A DNA stretch of 64,000 nt from an uncultured Lachnospiraceae bacterium (GTDB lineage Bacteria > Bacillota > Clostridia > Lachnospirales > Lachnospiraceae): contig CANRMF010000009.1 of assembly GCA_947631665.1 (NCBI GenBank), positions 1-64,000 of the forward strand, in the 5' to 3' direction. Every line of letters begins with the position of its first letter. Position 1 is the stretch's first letter. The position numbers and the translations under genes were made by a program. Below the pieces are notes generated by a model. It was given only the letters and a program-made list of their open reading frames with translations, was not told the origin of the DNA and ran no database searches. This document shows positions 18,001 through 26,348 of the stretch, one piece after another.

Positions 18001-19772
18001 GGCTGCTGCGTCGTCTGTTCGTCTTCGTTATCTTTGTCGGAAGGAAACCCGGGCTTTCCCGAAACAGAAGTAATGTAAAACGGCTCCCATGTTCCTACCG
18101 ATGTTCCGCAGGCGTGCAAAATTCCCGCTGTGGCGTCATTGACATCTGCCTGTACATAATAATTGTTCGTATAGGTTCGGATTGCATAAGTTCCGTTTTC
18201 CTGTTTTTCCAGATAAAACTTTTCCCAATCGCTGATTTTACTGCTTCGGGCAATAATCGGATTTTCAGTATCCGTATCGTCAAATACGGCGCACAGATAT
18301 TTATTGTTTGCTCTGGATTGGAAAGAAACAGTGCCATCGCTGTTCGGAATAATTCTAAACTGTTCCCATTCCCCTGCGGAGTCCCTGTCTGCAACAAGAT
18401 TGGCTTCTCCGTAATGGTCTGCGACAACATATTTGGAGTTAATTGCCGCCTGAAGCGTATAATAATCGTCATTCGTGTATTCCTTATCCGCAAAAACAAC
18501 AGTGCCCGGAAGCTTCGTACGCATATGATTGTATGTTACGCCTCTGTCGTCCACATTGGTTCCTATACTGGAACTGCCCCAAATTCTCCTGATATCCGTT
18601 TCCGAACTTGTTGACGGTTTCACCTTTTCATTGCCTGTCTCATGATAAATTCCCCAGCTTCCCATGCCTCTTGCCTTATAAGACCAGTTGGTATAGTGCC
18701 AGCCTGCATTATTCATCTTGTCCAAAACATACTCCCATGATTTTGCCCCGTCAAAACAGTTAAACTCACCAATATACGTCGGAACGCCGTAATTTGCATT
18801 GTTGACACTGTTCACAAGATTATCAATCGCATTGACTTGTCCATTATAGTTTGCGTCGGTATCGGCAACATAATCCCATGGATAATGATGGTATTCATAC
18901 ATGACATTTTCCCAGCCGTAAGTCTTCGGGTTCGGAAGATTGGATACGCCCCAGCAGGATTCCATAATAATAATATGGTCTGCATCGACTGAACGGATTG
19001 TATCATACATTCGGTCATAAAATTTCCAATGCTTCTCGCCGGTTGTTCCCGCTTTTTCTCCCGGCTCATTTAACGTGTCATAACCTGCCACCGTCGGGTT
19101 TCCGGCGTAATGCTGCGCCACGTTGCGCCAGAGTTCAAGCGTTTTGCTCATCAGACTTTCATTACTGAAAAAAGTAACATCGGAAGCAGAATTGATAACC
19201 TCGCCAGAATGATCCTGTCCGTTTTGCGAACCGAACGCTCCATGAAGGTCTAAAATCACATAAATGCCCCGTTTTCCCGCCTGCTCAACAATCCAGTCCA
19301 GACGTTGGAACGCATTTTCCCTGAGCACCCAGTCATTTCCTGATTTTTTGTATAAATTCATATAAGTAAACGGTACGCGCAGGACAGACATTCCCAGATT
19401 TTGACAGCGGTCAAAGTCTGCCTCCGTAAAATAATTGCTTTCATAATAATCTAACAGCTCCAACGCCTTATCCTGCCCAAACCTGCCGGTCAATGTTTCC
19501 AGAATTTCTTTCTGGTCTTCTGCGTCTGTGGAGCTCATCCATGATTCCTGTACAAACAGATTTCCCAGATTCGTTCCCCTGAGATAGACGTTGTTTCCTT
19601 TTCCGGAATTATTTTTTATGTAAGTCCCATCTGTCTTTAAAAAATCATATTGCGTAAATCCGCCGGATTCCGCTTTGACGTCTTCTGTTTCTGCCGTTAA
19701 TTCAATGCCCGTAAAAAGTCCAACGGTCATACACAATGATACGCACCATGCCATAAGTTTTTTTGCTAACAT
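15051..19772 (-). CDS. Giant secreted bifunctional glycoside hydrolase, GH5 plus GH18
   Basis: A 1573-residue secreted enzyme. In order: signal peptide (1-34); GH5 cellulase-type domain (45-420) with acid/base E236 in TLNEPG and nucleophile E336 in YIGEFN; a fascin/trefoil-like domain (435-570); a short TQ/P linker; GH18 chitinase domain (602-885) with the complete motif DGVDIDTE (E709), NLMTYDEN and GIMIWEL; a CBM6/35-like carbohydrate-binding domain (900-1020); a TTPKPxE linker; an FnIII-like domain (1098-1180); a long TTTEKPxES linker (1190-1380); and a basic C-terminus with an FnIII-like and a Big_2-like module. Both catalytic sites look intact. The ATG at 19772 follows a GGGAGG site. It should act outside the cell on beta-glucan and chitin or other GlcNAc-containing polymers. 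Confidence 0.92.
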   Translation of the reverse strand: MLAKKLMAWCVSLCMTVGLFTGIELTAETEDVKAESGGFTQYDFLKTDGTYIKNNSGKGNNVYLRGTNLGNLFVQESWMSSTDAEDQKEILETLTGRFGQDKALELLDYYESNYFTEADFDRCQNLGMSVLRVPFTYMNLYKKSGNDWVLRENAFQRLDWIVEQAGKRGIYVILDLHGAFGSQNGQDHSGEVINSASDVTFFSNESLMSKTLELWRNVAQHYAGNPTVAGYDTLNEPGEKAGTTGEKHWKFYDRMYDTIRSVDADHIIIMESCWGVSNLPNPKTYGWENVMYEYHHYPWDYVADTDANYNGQVNAIDNLVNSVNNANYGVPTYIGEFNCFDGAKSWEYVLDKMNNAGWHYTNWSYKARGMGSWGIYHETGNEKVKPSTSSETDIRRIWGSSSIGTNVDDRGVTYNHMRTKLPGTVVFADKEYTNDDYYTLQAAINSKYVVADHYGEANLVADRDSAGEWEQFRIIPNSDGTVSFQSRANNKYLCAVFDDTDTENPIIARSSKISDWEKFYLEKQENGTYAIRTYTNNYYVQADVNDATAGILHACGTSVGTWEPFYITSVSGKPGFPSDKDNEDEQTTQQPTAPQTTEPAKGRVVGYLPSYKTYAVNQIDFSGLTHCVLSFMTYANGTLTSGFSAGDVQNIVGKCHQNGVKALIAIGGGGGFDTGDNPLGTAQKRTAIVDQIMNYVAQYDLDGVDIDTEVTDGNFWNNFEAFISELSGRLKAQGKLLTMAVSSWFTDAVLNSTYKYFDFVNLMTYDENAGNGPVASMNFVNNQISYYKNKGIEDDRLVIGVPFYGYGPGGYSDAYSYGDIINADANNRFQDTTIINGKTVYYNGENTIREKAQLSKSYGGIMIWELSQDSFGEHSLLSVIRDTLSAQDVPQQPTVTEIPGTVPVESYASKSDEITIHEGTTTYAGDLNNGSVLEYDIHVKEAGTYTFTFRFAAGDAQYNAKNMIIKIDGRTAVSIPVQATSGWEVFAEYSEDLTFAQEGQYKISITADSGACNVADFSAVRKKEETTTEKPAESTTPKPIESTTPKPAESTTPKPVETTTEKPAESTTPKPIESTTPKPVESTTLKPVETTTVENVTSDLKAPEGLTYAGNDNLPYYFAWAPVPEAEGYNVYLNGKYITTVNISAVNFSEELFAVEGIYTVSVQSVKGDKVSALTTITYNTLTGEVGIPQEPVTVESTTEKPTESTTPKPVETTTEKPAESITPKPVETTTEKPSESVTPKPVETTTEKPSESVTPKPVETTTEKPSESITPKPVETKTEKPSESVTPKPVETTTEKPAESITPKPVETKTEKPSESITPKPMETTTEKPIESTTSKVQEPTTPKRQEITTVKPHNSDSTAEMTSMEKAPETGAAEKAEQEILNAGNDKDFKGSVFGKLRARVRRTTKKSNKITWRKVRKATSYRVYGAKCGTKVKKLTQTNALSFTHKKLKKGTYYKYLVMAVDSSGNVLSVSKMIHSATRGGKAGNAKKLKVNSSRVLLKKGHRFRLKAKAVTEIRKTKIKRHRPIYFESSDSRVVRVTKKGMLQAVKKGKCKIYVYAQNGVYRVVKVVVE
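15750..16200 (-). repeat. Coding repeats for the long Thr/Pro linker
   Basis: A 48-base repeat encoding 16 residues of the type TPKPVETTTEKPSESV, about nine imperfect copies, inside the GH5/GH18 gene. Substitutions are mostly synonymous or swap S/A and V/I, which indicates expansion followed by selection for linker composition. Long hydrophobic frames on the opposite strand are a by-product. Confidence 0.85.
16495..16705 (-). repeat. Coding repeats for the first Thr/Pro linker
   Basis: Eight-residue units of the type STTPKPVE or TTTEKPAE between the CBM6/35-like and FnIII-like domains of the same gene. Confidence 0.8.
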
Positions 19773-20116
19773 ACAAACCTCCCACATTTTTCATCTGTAA
19801 AAAATTATAGACATTTTTTTCCACATTTTCCATAATATAAAAGTGTTTTTACGACAATTCTGAAATTTCGTCATGTTTATAGTAAAATGAAAAAAGTTTT
19901 GTGCATTTAGCATAAACCTGAAACGTTTTTTTGTTTTTATCTGCCCTTTGAAAATCATTTTCGGATAAAAAAAGATTTTATTTTTTCCGCGCCGCAGTTT
20001 CCACACAGGAACAAAATGCCAAAAGTTTCCGGTCATATAAAAAAGCTGCGTTTTTCTGTCATTTGCATTTAACAGAAATTCGCAGCTTTCTTTGCTTCAA
20101 TTTGTTTTAATCGCTT
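19773..20116. other. Intergenic region upstream of the GH5/GH18 gene
   Basis: About 340 AT-rich bases. The first 265 must contain the glycosidase promoter, but I see no clear -35/-10 pair; the end near glgA holds its terminator. A short basic frame at 19791-20036 has no RBS and is not credible. Confidence 0.55.
20041..20093 (-). terminator. glgA terminator
   Basis: On the minus strand AAAGCTGCGAATTTCTGT pairs with ACAGAAAAACGCAGCTTT around a 12-base loop and is followed by TTTT. It lies 25 bases after the glgA stop. Confidence 0.85.
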
Positions 20117-21559
20117 CTACCCCATCAGTTCCCTGTATAACTGTTCATATTTTTCAGCAGATGCCTTCCATGAAAAGTCTACCGACATGGCTCTTTCGAC
20201 CATTTTATTCCAGTCTCTCTTTTTATCATAATAGATACGCTCTGCATATCTGACAGTTCCCATCATTTCATGCGCATTGTAATTGCAGAATGAAAATCCG
20301 GTTCCTTTGTTTTCAAATTCGTTATATGGCTCTACGGTATCCTTTAATCCACCCGTTTCGCGAACGATAGGCAGCGTGCCGTATCTTAAACTCATCAACT
20401 GGCTCAATCCGCATGGCTCAAATAATGATGGCATGAGAAATGCATCACAGGCCGCATAGATTTTATGAGAGAGTTTCTCAGAATAATAAATATTTGCAGA
20501 TACGGAATTACCATATTTCCAATCAAAGTGTCTGAACATATTTTCATAACGTTCTTCACCTGTACCCAAAATCACGAACTGTACCGCGTCCTGACAAAGT
20601 TCGTCCATAACGCAGGCAATTAAGTCCAGTCCCTTCTGATCTGTCAGTCTGCTGACAAGACCGATCATCATTCTCTTTGGATCTACTTCAAGTCCCAATT
20701 CCTTTTGTAAAGCAACTTTGTTTTTTACCTTTTCTTTTCTAAAATTGTCCTTTGAAAAATGATGATCAATAAACGCGTCGGTTGCAGGATTGTACTCGTC
20801 ATAATCAATTCCGTTGACAATTCCGCGAAGCTGCCCTGCTCTCGCGCGCATCAGACCGTCCAGCCCCTCGCCGTAGAACGGCGTTTTGATTTCTTCCGCA
20901 TAGGTGTCGCTGACCGTCGTAATTAAGTCTGCATATACCAGACCGCCTTTTAAATAATTTCCATCATCATAATCTTTTAACTTGTCATCAGTGAAATAAT
21001 AGTCAGACAGACCTGCGATATCCTTAATCGTATCGACGTCCCAAACTCCCTGAAATTTCAGGTTGTGAACCGTCATAATGGATTTAATTCCCTGATAAAA
21101 TTCACCCCAGCCAAAGCTGTCCTTGAGATAAACAGGAATTAAACCGGTCTGCCAGTCATGGCAGTGGATAATGTCCGGTCTGAAATCTATAATCGGAAGT
21201 GCGGACAAAACTGCCCGGGAGAAAAATGCAAATTTTTCAAGATCGTATCGGACGTCACTGTACGGCTTTGGCCCTGAAAAATAGTATTCATTGTCAATAA
21301 AATAAAATTTTACGCCTTCATACTCCATTTCCATGATGCCGACGTACTGCCTTCTCCAGCACAAGTCCATGTAAAAATGGTTGACATACGTCATCTGGTT
21401 TTTCCATTTTTCGTCCATGCACATGTATTTCGGAATCATGACCCTGACGTCATACTCCTCTTTATTAAAACATTTCGGCAGGGAGCCGACAACATCTGCC
21501 AGTCCTCCGGTTTTAATAAAAGGTACACATTCTGATGCTGCAAATAATATTTTTCTCAT
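20117..21559 (-). CDS. glgA: Glycogen synthase (ADP-glucose type)
   Basis: A 480-residue GT5 glycosyltransferase that adds glucose from ADP-glucose to alpha-1,4-glucan. The ADP-glucose motif KTGGLADVVG starts at K16, and the C-terminal EPCGLSQLMSLRYGTLPIV block with the catalytic glutamate is intact. GGGAGG precedes the ATG. No other glg gene is adjacent, so it is a stand-alone unit. In Clostridia glycogen is often stored before sporulation, and spo0A lies directly upstream, but a functional link is only inference. Confidence 0.95.
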   Translation of the reverse strand: MRKILFAASECVPFIKTGGLADVVGSLPKCFNKEEYDVRVMIPKYMCMDEKWKNQMTYVNHFYMDLCWRRQYVGIMEMEYEGVKFYFIDNEYYFSGPKPYSDVRYDLEKFAFFSRAVLSALPIIDFRPDIIHCHDWQTGLIPVYLKDSFGWGEFYQGIKSIMTVHNLKFQGVWDVDTIKDIAGLSDYYFTDDKLKDYDDGNYLKGGLVYADLITTVSDTYAEEIKTPFYGEGLDGLMRARAGQLRGIVNGIDYDEYNPATDAFIDHHFSKDNFRKEKVKNKVALQKELGLEVDPKRMMIGLVSRLTDQKGLDLIACVMDELCQDAVQFVILGTGEERYENMFRHFDWKYGNSVSANIYYSEKLSHKIYAACDAFLMPSLFEPCGLSQLMSLRYGTLPIVRETGGLKDTVEPYNEFENKGTGFSFCNYNAHEMMGTVRYAERIYYDKKRDWNKMVERAMSVDFSWKASAEKYEQLYRELMG

Positions 21560-21650
21560 ATCGCTTCCTCCCTCAGTAGGTTATTTCTCTTATGTATATA
21601 GTACTAAATTATTCCAAAAAATGGTAGTCAAAATTTATGAAATTTTATTT

Positions 21651-22448
21651 TTATCTGCATTTATATTCTAATCTTATTTTATCCGAAATCAGCGCAATAA
21701 ATTCAGAGTTTGTAGGTTTTCCTTTTTCCACGTTAATCGTGTATCCGAATAAATCGTCGATTGTTTCCATCTTTCCCCGATTCCATGCGACTTCAATGGC
21801 ATGGCGGATTGCCCGTTCCACGCGGCTTGGCGTCGTCTGGAATTTCTTTGCAATGCTCGGATAAAGAATTTTGGTAATCGAGTTGAGCATTTCATTGTCG
21901 TTGACGCACATAATAATGGCTTCCCTCAAATACTGGTATCCTTTAATATGCGCGGGAACGCCGACGTCGTGAATGATATTGGTTACGTCGCTCTCAATGT
22001 TGCGCTCCATAAACTGCTTGCGGTCTTCGTTTGCTCCGACAATCTTTTTATTTTCCGGCAGATTTTTTCTGTAACTGCGCACGCCCTTTACCCTGTCTGC
22101 AATCATATCGGTTTCAAAGGGCTTCAACAGATAATAGCCTGCGCCGTAGCCGAAAGCGTCCTGAATGACTTTCTCGTTGCTGATTGCTGAAGTGATAATA
22201 AAAAACGGCGGTTTTATCATGGCTCCGTCTTTCGTAATCTTGTCCATCAGGGAAAGCCCGTCCATTTTCGGCATAATCAGGTCAAGAATTACGACGTCTG
22301 GACGGTTTTTCTTGATTACGTCATAAGCCTCCTCGCCATTTTTCGCCTTGCAGGTCACAGTGATTTCATCATCTTTTTCTAACGTACTACAAATTGTATC
22401 AATAATTTTTTCATTATCGTCCACAACTGCAACACTTATTTTATTCAT
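21651..22448 (-). CDS. spo0A: Sporulation master regulator Spo0A
   Basis: A 265-residue response regulator. The receiver domain (1-125) has the acidic pair D10/D11, phosphoacceptor D56 ([13 protein letters not shown]) and the conserved lysine in YYLLKPFE. The DNA-binding effector domain (150-265) contains the invariant [18 protein letters not shown] recognition helix. It commits cells to sporulation and regulates many transition-phase genes. A candidate 0A box and a sigma-A promoter lie upstream. Its place after spoIVB (with one gene between) is the standard Firmicute order. Confidence 0.98.
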   Translation of the reverse strand: MNKISVAVVDDNEKIIDTICSTLEKDDEITVTCKAKNGEEAYDVIKKNRPDVVILDLIMPKMDGLSLMDKITKDGAMIKPPFFIITSAISNEKVIQDAFGYGAGYYLLKPFETDMIADRVKGVRSYRKNLPENKKIVGANEDRKQFMERNIESDVTNIIHDVGVPAHIKGYQYLREAIIMCVNDNEMLNSITKILYPSIAKKFQTTPSRVERAIRHAIEVAWNRGKMETIDDLFGYTINVEKGKPTNSEFIALISDKIRLEYKCR

Positions 22449-22502
22449 TTTTCCTCCTAAATATCAAATTACAGTACTGCTTTTTTTAATTTGACATAGT
22501 TG

Positions 22503-22531
22503 ATTATAATTTGTTATGAAATGATATTCAA
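22503..22531 (-). promoter_or_regulatory. Sigma-A type promoter of spo0A
   Basis: On the minus strand -35 TTGAAT (22526-22531) and -10 TATAAT (22503-22508), spacer 17 bases, about 55 bases upstream of the start codon. Confidence 0.6.
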
Positions 22532-22559
22532 CTTAAAAAAATCGCATAAAATCCCATAA

Positions 22560-22566
22560 TTCGACA
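22560..22566 (-). promoter_or_regulatory. Candidate Spo0A binding box
   Basis: On the minus strand the heptamer TGTCGAA, identical to the 0A-box core, lies about 30 bases upstream of the spo0A -35. A second, one-mismatch copy in the opposite orientation (TTTGACA, 22490-22496) lies downstream of the -10. The layout fits autoregulation. Confidence 0.45.
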
Positions 22567-22585
22567 TTTGGTGTGCGGCGTAACG

Positions 22586-23332
22586 TCACGAACCGAGATA
22601 TACCGTCAGTTTTTCTTTATCCGCTAATTGAATTTCTGAGCCGTCTCCCAATTCATAGTAGACCTTCGTCGGTAACTGTTTCCCGTTGAGCCTTGTTCCG
22701 TTTGTGGAATCATAGTCTGCCACACGATATTTTCCGTCTTTGTAGGAAATGACGGCGTGGACTTTGGAAATATAAGTTTCCGGAATAACAATGTCCGTAC
22801 CCGCGCGCCCAATCGTAAACGGCGACTTTGCAATCGTATATTTTTGGTTGTTATGTATAATAATCGCGCCTTTATTCTGTACGGGTTCTACCGGCTTTGC
22901 ATAATTTCTGGTAGCGCTTTTTACCGGACTTTTCTTTTTGCGTAATTCCAGATTTGCGCTGGAGAAAGGATTGATTACAATACCATGCAGATACTCGGAG
23001 TCATTCATAAAAGAATAAGCGTCAGCCGCCGCAATCCGTACCAGAGAAAATTTTTCCATATATTCTACCGGCACCTGCTCATAAGAAGTAAAAACGGGCA
23101 GCATACGCGTATTTTTTTCATCTTTGACCACGTCGGGTTTTAAGTTTACCCCTTCGATGCTCTCCTCGTATACCTGACAGTCGGAAAAATCTGTCCTGCA
23201 TGGAATGATAATCTCCGTATCCTGAAATAATTCCACAATATCTCTTTTCCGGATATTCTTTTCAGGCTTTTTATTATACTTTTTAATAAGCTCCTCAATT
23301 TCTTTGATAAGTTCAGAATTTTTTCTAGCCAT
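22586..23332 (-). CDS. SseB-like plus FHA domain protein
   Basis: A 248-residue protein. Residues 45-125 resemble the SseB N-terminal domain; the C-terminal 80 residues form an FHA phosphothreonine-binding domain (FTIGRAGTDIVI, ISKVHAVISY, DYDSTNGTRLNG). FHA domains read Ser/Thr-kinase phosphorylation, and a basic SPVKSATRNYAKP linker joins the two domains. It lies between spoIVB and spo0A, where most Firmicutes have nothing or another gene. No kinase is in the window. The ATG at 23332 has a GGAGG site. The 163-base leader holds strong hairpins. Confidence 0.8.
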   Translation of the reverse strand: MARKNSELIKEIEELIKKYNKKPEKNIRKRDIVELFQDTEIIIPCRTDFSDCQVYEESIEGVNLKPDVVKDEKNTRMLPVFTSYEQVPVEYMEKFSLVRIAAADAYSFMNDSEYLHGIVINPFSSANLELRKKKSPVKSATRNYAKPVEPVQNKGAIIIHNNQKYTIAKSPFTIGRAGTDIVIPETYISKVHAVISYKDGKYRVADYDSTNGTRLNGKQLPTKVYYELGDGSEIQLADKEKLTVYLGS

Positions 23333-23355
23333 AATTAACCTCCAACGAAAACTCT

Positions 23356-23419
23356 CCTGACAGTCAGGTTTTACGCAGGACTTCAATCCGGGACGGGCCA
23401 AAAACATACCTGCCCCGGA
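23356..23419 (-). promoter_or_regulatory. Structured leader upstream of the SseB-FHA gene
   Basis: Two hairpins in the leader. On the minus strand TCCGGG (23414-23419) pairs with CCCGGA (23387-23392) with further G-C pairing inside; then CCTGAC/GTCAGG with a one-base centre (23356-23368). The region is much richer in G+C than its surroundings. I do not match it to a known riboswitch, and no T-run follows. Confidence 0.4.
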
Positions 23420-23495
23420 CTGCTTCCTTCATAGGAAAAACAATACGGTATTTTGTTCTTCACTGACTAATATTTATATTATACTACATTTTTCC

Positions 23496-24551
23496 TTATA
23501 AATCCTCATAAATTTTATCAAACAGAATTCCGTACCCGTATTGCGGATTATTTACCATGACATGTGTCAAAATTCCAACAATTTTTTGGTTCTGTATAAT
23601 CGGGCAGCCGCTCATTCCCTGTACAATTCCGCCGGTCTGCTCAATCAGCTTCGGATCCGTAATTTTAATGACCATATTTTTTTCAGAGGAAGCGTACTCA
23701 ATCTGAATAATCTCTATCTCATAATATTGCGCTTCCCCGCCATATATGAATTTAATTTCCGCTTTTCCGCTTTTTATTTCATCGCTGCGGGCAATTTCCA
23801 CCTTTTCCGTTTTCAACGCCTGAATGGACTGCGCGTCAACCACGCCCCAGATACCGTTATCCGTATTTTTTGTAATCTGTCCCACCTTATTGGACTCCTG
23901 ATAATCAATCGAGCCGCATAGACCGCCCGGCTTTCCCGCTTCTCCTTTTTTGACGCCCCAGATATTTGCCTGATAGAGCAGCCCGTCATTGGACGATAAA
24001 AGACGTCCGGTGTCCACGTCGCAAATTCCATGCCCCAGAGAGAAAAAATGATTGTCCTCCGTCAGAAAACTGATTGTGCCGATACTCTGCATGTCGTCGC
24101 GGATCCAAATTCCAAGATGATATTCTCCCTCCGGATTTTTCTGCGGGCAGACCTTCTCCACTTTCGTCTGATTTTGGCTTAAAACAGTCATTTGGATTTC
24201 TTTTGCGCCGTTTTTTTCAATCAGGTATTGGAGCTGTGATTTGTTGCCCACCGCAATGTCGTTAAATTTTGTAATATAGTCGCCGGGTTTAATCTTTCCC
24301 TTTGACGGGTTGACCTTCTCTCCGTTTTCATTTTCAAACTCCACGCTGTCAATCACCATCACGCCGTTTGTTTTTAAGTAAATCCCTGAGGGAAGCCCTA
24401 CCGGATAAACGTATTTCTCCTCTATCGGGTTGTCCACCGCTAATGTACTGAATTTGTCTTTTCCATATAAAATAAAAGAAACGATTGCTACGATGAGCAA
24501 TCCAAGCAGCATATATTTTAAAAACAGTTTTCTTTTTATTCCTGTATACAT
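23496..24551 (-). CDS. spoIVB: SpoIVB signalling peptidase
   Basis: A 351-residue S55 serine peptidase made in the forespore that activates pro-sigma-K processing in B. subtilis. One N-terminal membrane anchor (LLGLLIVAIVSFILY), a PDZ domain (about 65-140), then the peptidase with catalytic His in SLGHGICD and Ser in QGMSGCPI. The ATG at 24551 has a GTGGAGG site, which itself lies in the 3' arm of a hairpin with recN downstream sequence. It follows recN by about 70 bases. Confidence 0.96.
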   Translation of the reverse strand: MYTGIKRKLFLKYMLLGLLIVAIVSFILYGKDKFSTLAVDNPIEEKYVYPVGLPSGIYLKTNGVMVIDSVEFENENGEKVNPSKGKIKPGDYITKFNDIAVGNKSQLQYLIEKNGAKEIQMTVLSQNQTKVEKVCPQKNPEGEYHLGIWIRDDMQSIGTISFLTEDNHFFSLGHGICDVDTGRLLSSNDGLLYQANIWGVKKGEAGKPGGLCGSIDYQESNKVGQITKNTDNGIWGVVDAQSIQALKTEKVEIARSDEIKSGKAEIKFIYGGEAQYYEIEIIQIEYASSEKNMVIKITDPKLIEQTGGIVQGMSGCPIIQNQKIVGILTHVMVNNPQYGYGILFDKIYEDL

Positions 24552-24554
24552 AAA

Positions 24555-24612
24555 AAACCTCCACATATTAAAGTCAAGGCTAAAAATCCTTCTCTTTTAA
24601 TATGCGGAGGTT
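24555..24612 (-). terminator. Hairpin between recN and spoIVB that contains the spoIVB ribosome binding site
   Basis: On the minus strand AACCTCCGCATATTAAA pairs with TTTAATATGTGGAGGTT (16 of 17 positions), followed by TTTTTT directly before the spoIVB ATG. It has the form of a rho-independent terminator for recN, but the GGAGG of its 3' arm is the spoIVB Shine-Dalgarno, so readthrough RNA would have a closed start site. Confidence 0.8.
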
Positions 24613-24620
24613 TCCCTCAT

Positions 24621-26306
24621 TTAACCCAAGTTACTTTTTACTTGCTCTGCCATATCTTTCATTTCCTCTGCCTGAACGAAAGAGGCGTTTGTAATTTCCG
24701 TTCCGCCGTTAATCCGGACAATTTCACGTATGGAGGCGTCGCGGTCTAATTTGCTCAGCGTAGTAATCGTCCTGTCATTGCGCAAATGCTTTTCAATCAG
24801 ATAATGATCGTCTGCCATTGCCGCAATCTGGGACAAATGGGAAATACAGATAATCTGATGTTTTCTGCTGATTTTTGCGAGTTTTTCAGCCACCTTCTGA
24901 GCGGTTCTGCCGCTGATTCCGGTATCAATTTCATCAAATATCAGCGTATCCACATCGTCCTCTGACGCCAAAATCGACTTGATTGCCAGCATAATTCTGG
25001 ACAATTCCCCGCCGGAAGCGATTTTCGCAAGCGGCTTCAGCGGTTCGCCCGGATTTGTCGAAATCATAAACGATACATGGTCAAATCCGTTTTCCGTAAT
25101 TTCCTCCGTTCTGGAAATGACAATCCGAAAATCAACGGAGAGAAAATTCAATTCCTCCAGCGCTGTCACAATCAACTGCTCCAGCTTTTCTGCGGCACTC
25201 CTGCGCGCATCTGAAATTTTTTCGCAGATTGCTTCCATCTCCCGATAGCAGGATTGCATTTCCGAGCGGATTTTTTCCAATTCGTCATTCAAATTTTGCA
25301 GCCGTTCCAGATACGCCTGTTTTTCGTCGGCATATTCGCAAATCTCCTGAATACTGCGGCCGTATTTTAATTTTAAATGACTGATAATGTCAAACCGTTC
25401 TTCCACTTCCCGCGCGGTTTCAGCGTCAAATTCCATATTCCGGTGGTATGCTTCGATATCGGAAACAAGTTCCCGGCAGAGTTCGTCCATTTCATAAAGG
25501 GCGTCCTGCATATTTTTGACGGAATCATCATAGCCGGACACGCGGTTCATTTCCGTAATTGCGCGGCCAATCTGTGCCCCTGCGCCGTTATCCTGTTCAT
25601 AACCAAGATATTGATAAATGGAAGAAATTGCGGAAAGAATTTCCTGACTGTTTGAGACAAACTTCATCTGCCGCTCAAGTTCTTCATCTTCGCCGATTTT
25701 TAAATTTGCCGAAGTAATTTCAGAAACTTCAAATTGCGCAAATTCAATCTCTCTGGCGCGTTTTGCCTCGTCAATATCCATCTCTGCCAAAAGTTTTTTC
25801 AGTTCTGCATAACGCGTATATTTTTCTTTTAGTTGTCTGCGCAAAGCGCCTGTTTCATTCGATGCAAATTGATCCAGAATTTCCAAATGTTTCTTTTCAT
25901 ATAAAAGCGACTGGTGCTCGTGCTGTCCATGAATATCTACCAGCACAGACATCACCGCTTTTAACGTAGATAAATTAACCGTTTCGCCGTTAATTTTTGA
26001 TACGCTGCGCCCGTCGGATATTCTCCGCGTTACCGTCACATAATCGCCGTCCATACAGATATCATACGCTTTCAATTGTTCCGCCTCTTTTTCCCCTATT
26101 TGGAATGTCATCTCCACAAGGGAATAATCTGTTCCCTGACGGATTATCTCTTTGGAGGCCTTCTGTCCCAGCGCAACATTTACAGAGCCTAACAGCAGAG
26201 ATTTTCCGGCGCCGGTCTCTCCCGTAAACACAATCAGTCCGTTTTCAAAATCAACGTCAATTTCTTCAATCAACGCCATATTTTTTACATGTAAATTTTT
26301 TAACAT
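24621..26306 (-). CDS. recN: DNA repair protein RecN
   Basis: A 561-residue SMC-like ATPase for double-strand break repair. Walker A GETGAGKS spans residues 29-36, a long coiled-coil centre follows, and the C-terminus has LASGGELSRIMLAIK and the Walker B segment TLIFDEIDTGISG. The length is normal. It lies 42 bases after argR, in the conserved argR-recN-spoIVB order. Confidence 0.97.
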   Translation of the reverse strand: MLKNLHVKNMALIEEIDVDFENGLIVFTGETGAGKSLLLGSVNVALGQKASKEIIRQGTDYSLVEMTFQIGEKEAEQLKAYDICMDGDYVTVTRRISDGRSVSKINGETVNLSTLKAVMSVLVDIHGQHEHQSLLYEKKHLEILDQFASNETGALRRQLKEKYTRYAELKKLLAEMDIDEAKRAREIEFAQFEVSEITSANLKIGEDEELERQMKFVSNSQEILSAISSIYQYLGYEQDNGAGAQIGRAITEMNRVSGYDDSVKNMQDALYEMDELCRELVSDIEAYHRNMEFDAETAREVEERFDIISHLKLKYGRSIQEICEYADEKQAYLERLQNLNDELEKIRSEMQSCYREMEAICEKISDARRSAAEKLEQLIVTALEELNFLSVDFRIVISRTEEITENGFDHVSFMISTNPGEPLKPLAKIASGGELSRIMLAIKSILASEDDVDTLIFDEIDTGISGRTAQKVAEKLAKISRKHQIICISHLSQIAAMADDHYLIEKHLRNDRTITTLSKLDRDASIREIVRINGGTEITNASFVQAEEMKDMAEQVKSNLG

Positions 26307-26348
26307 TGTTCCTCCTTCTTGTGTTTCTCCCCAAGTATTACGCCGTAT

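Noticed and set aside
19791-20036. An 81-codon basic frame upstream of the GH5/GH18 gene
   Set aside because: AT-rich intergenic DNA, no ribosome binding site, and low-complexity residue content (F, K, N).
26285-26294. A single TTACATGTAA in the start of recN, same core as the array palindromes
   Set aside because: It encodes the conserved residues NLHVK of RecN and stands alone, so it is most likely coincidence.
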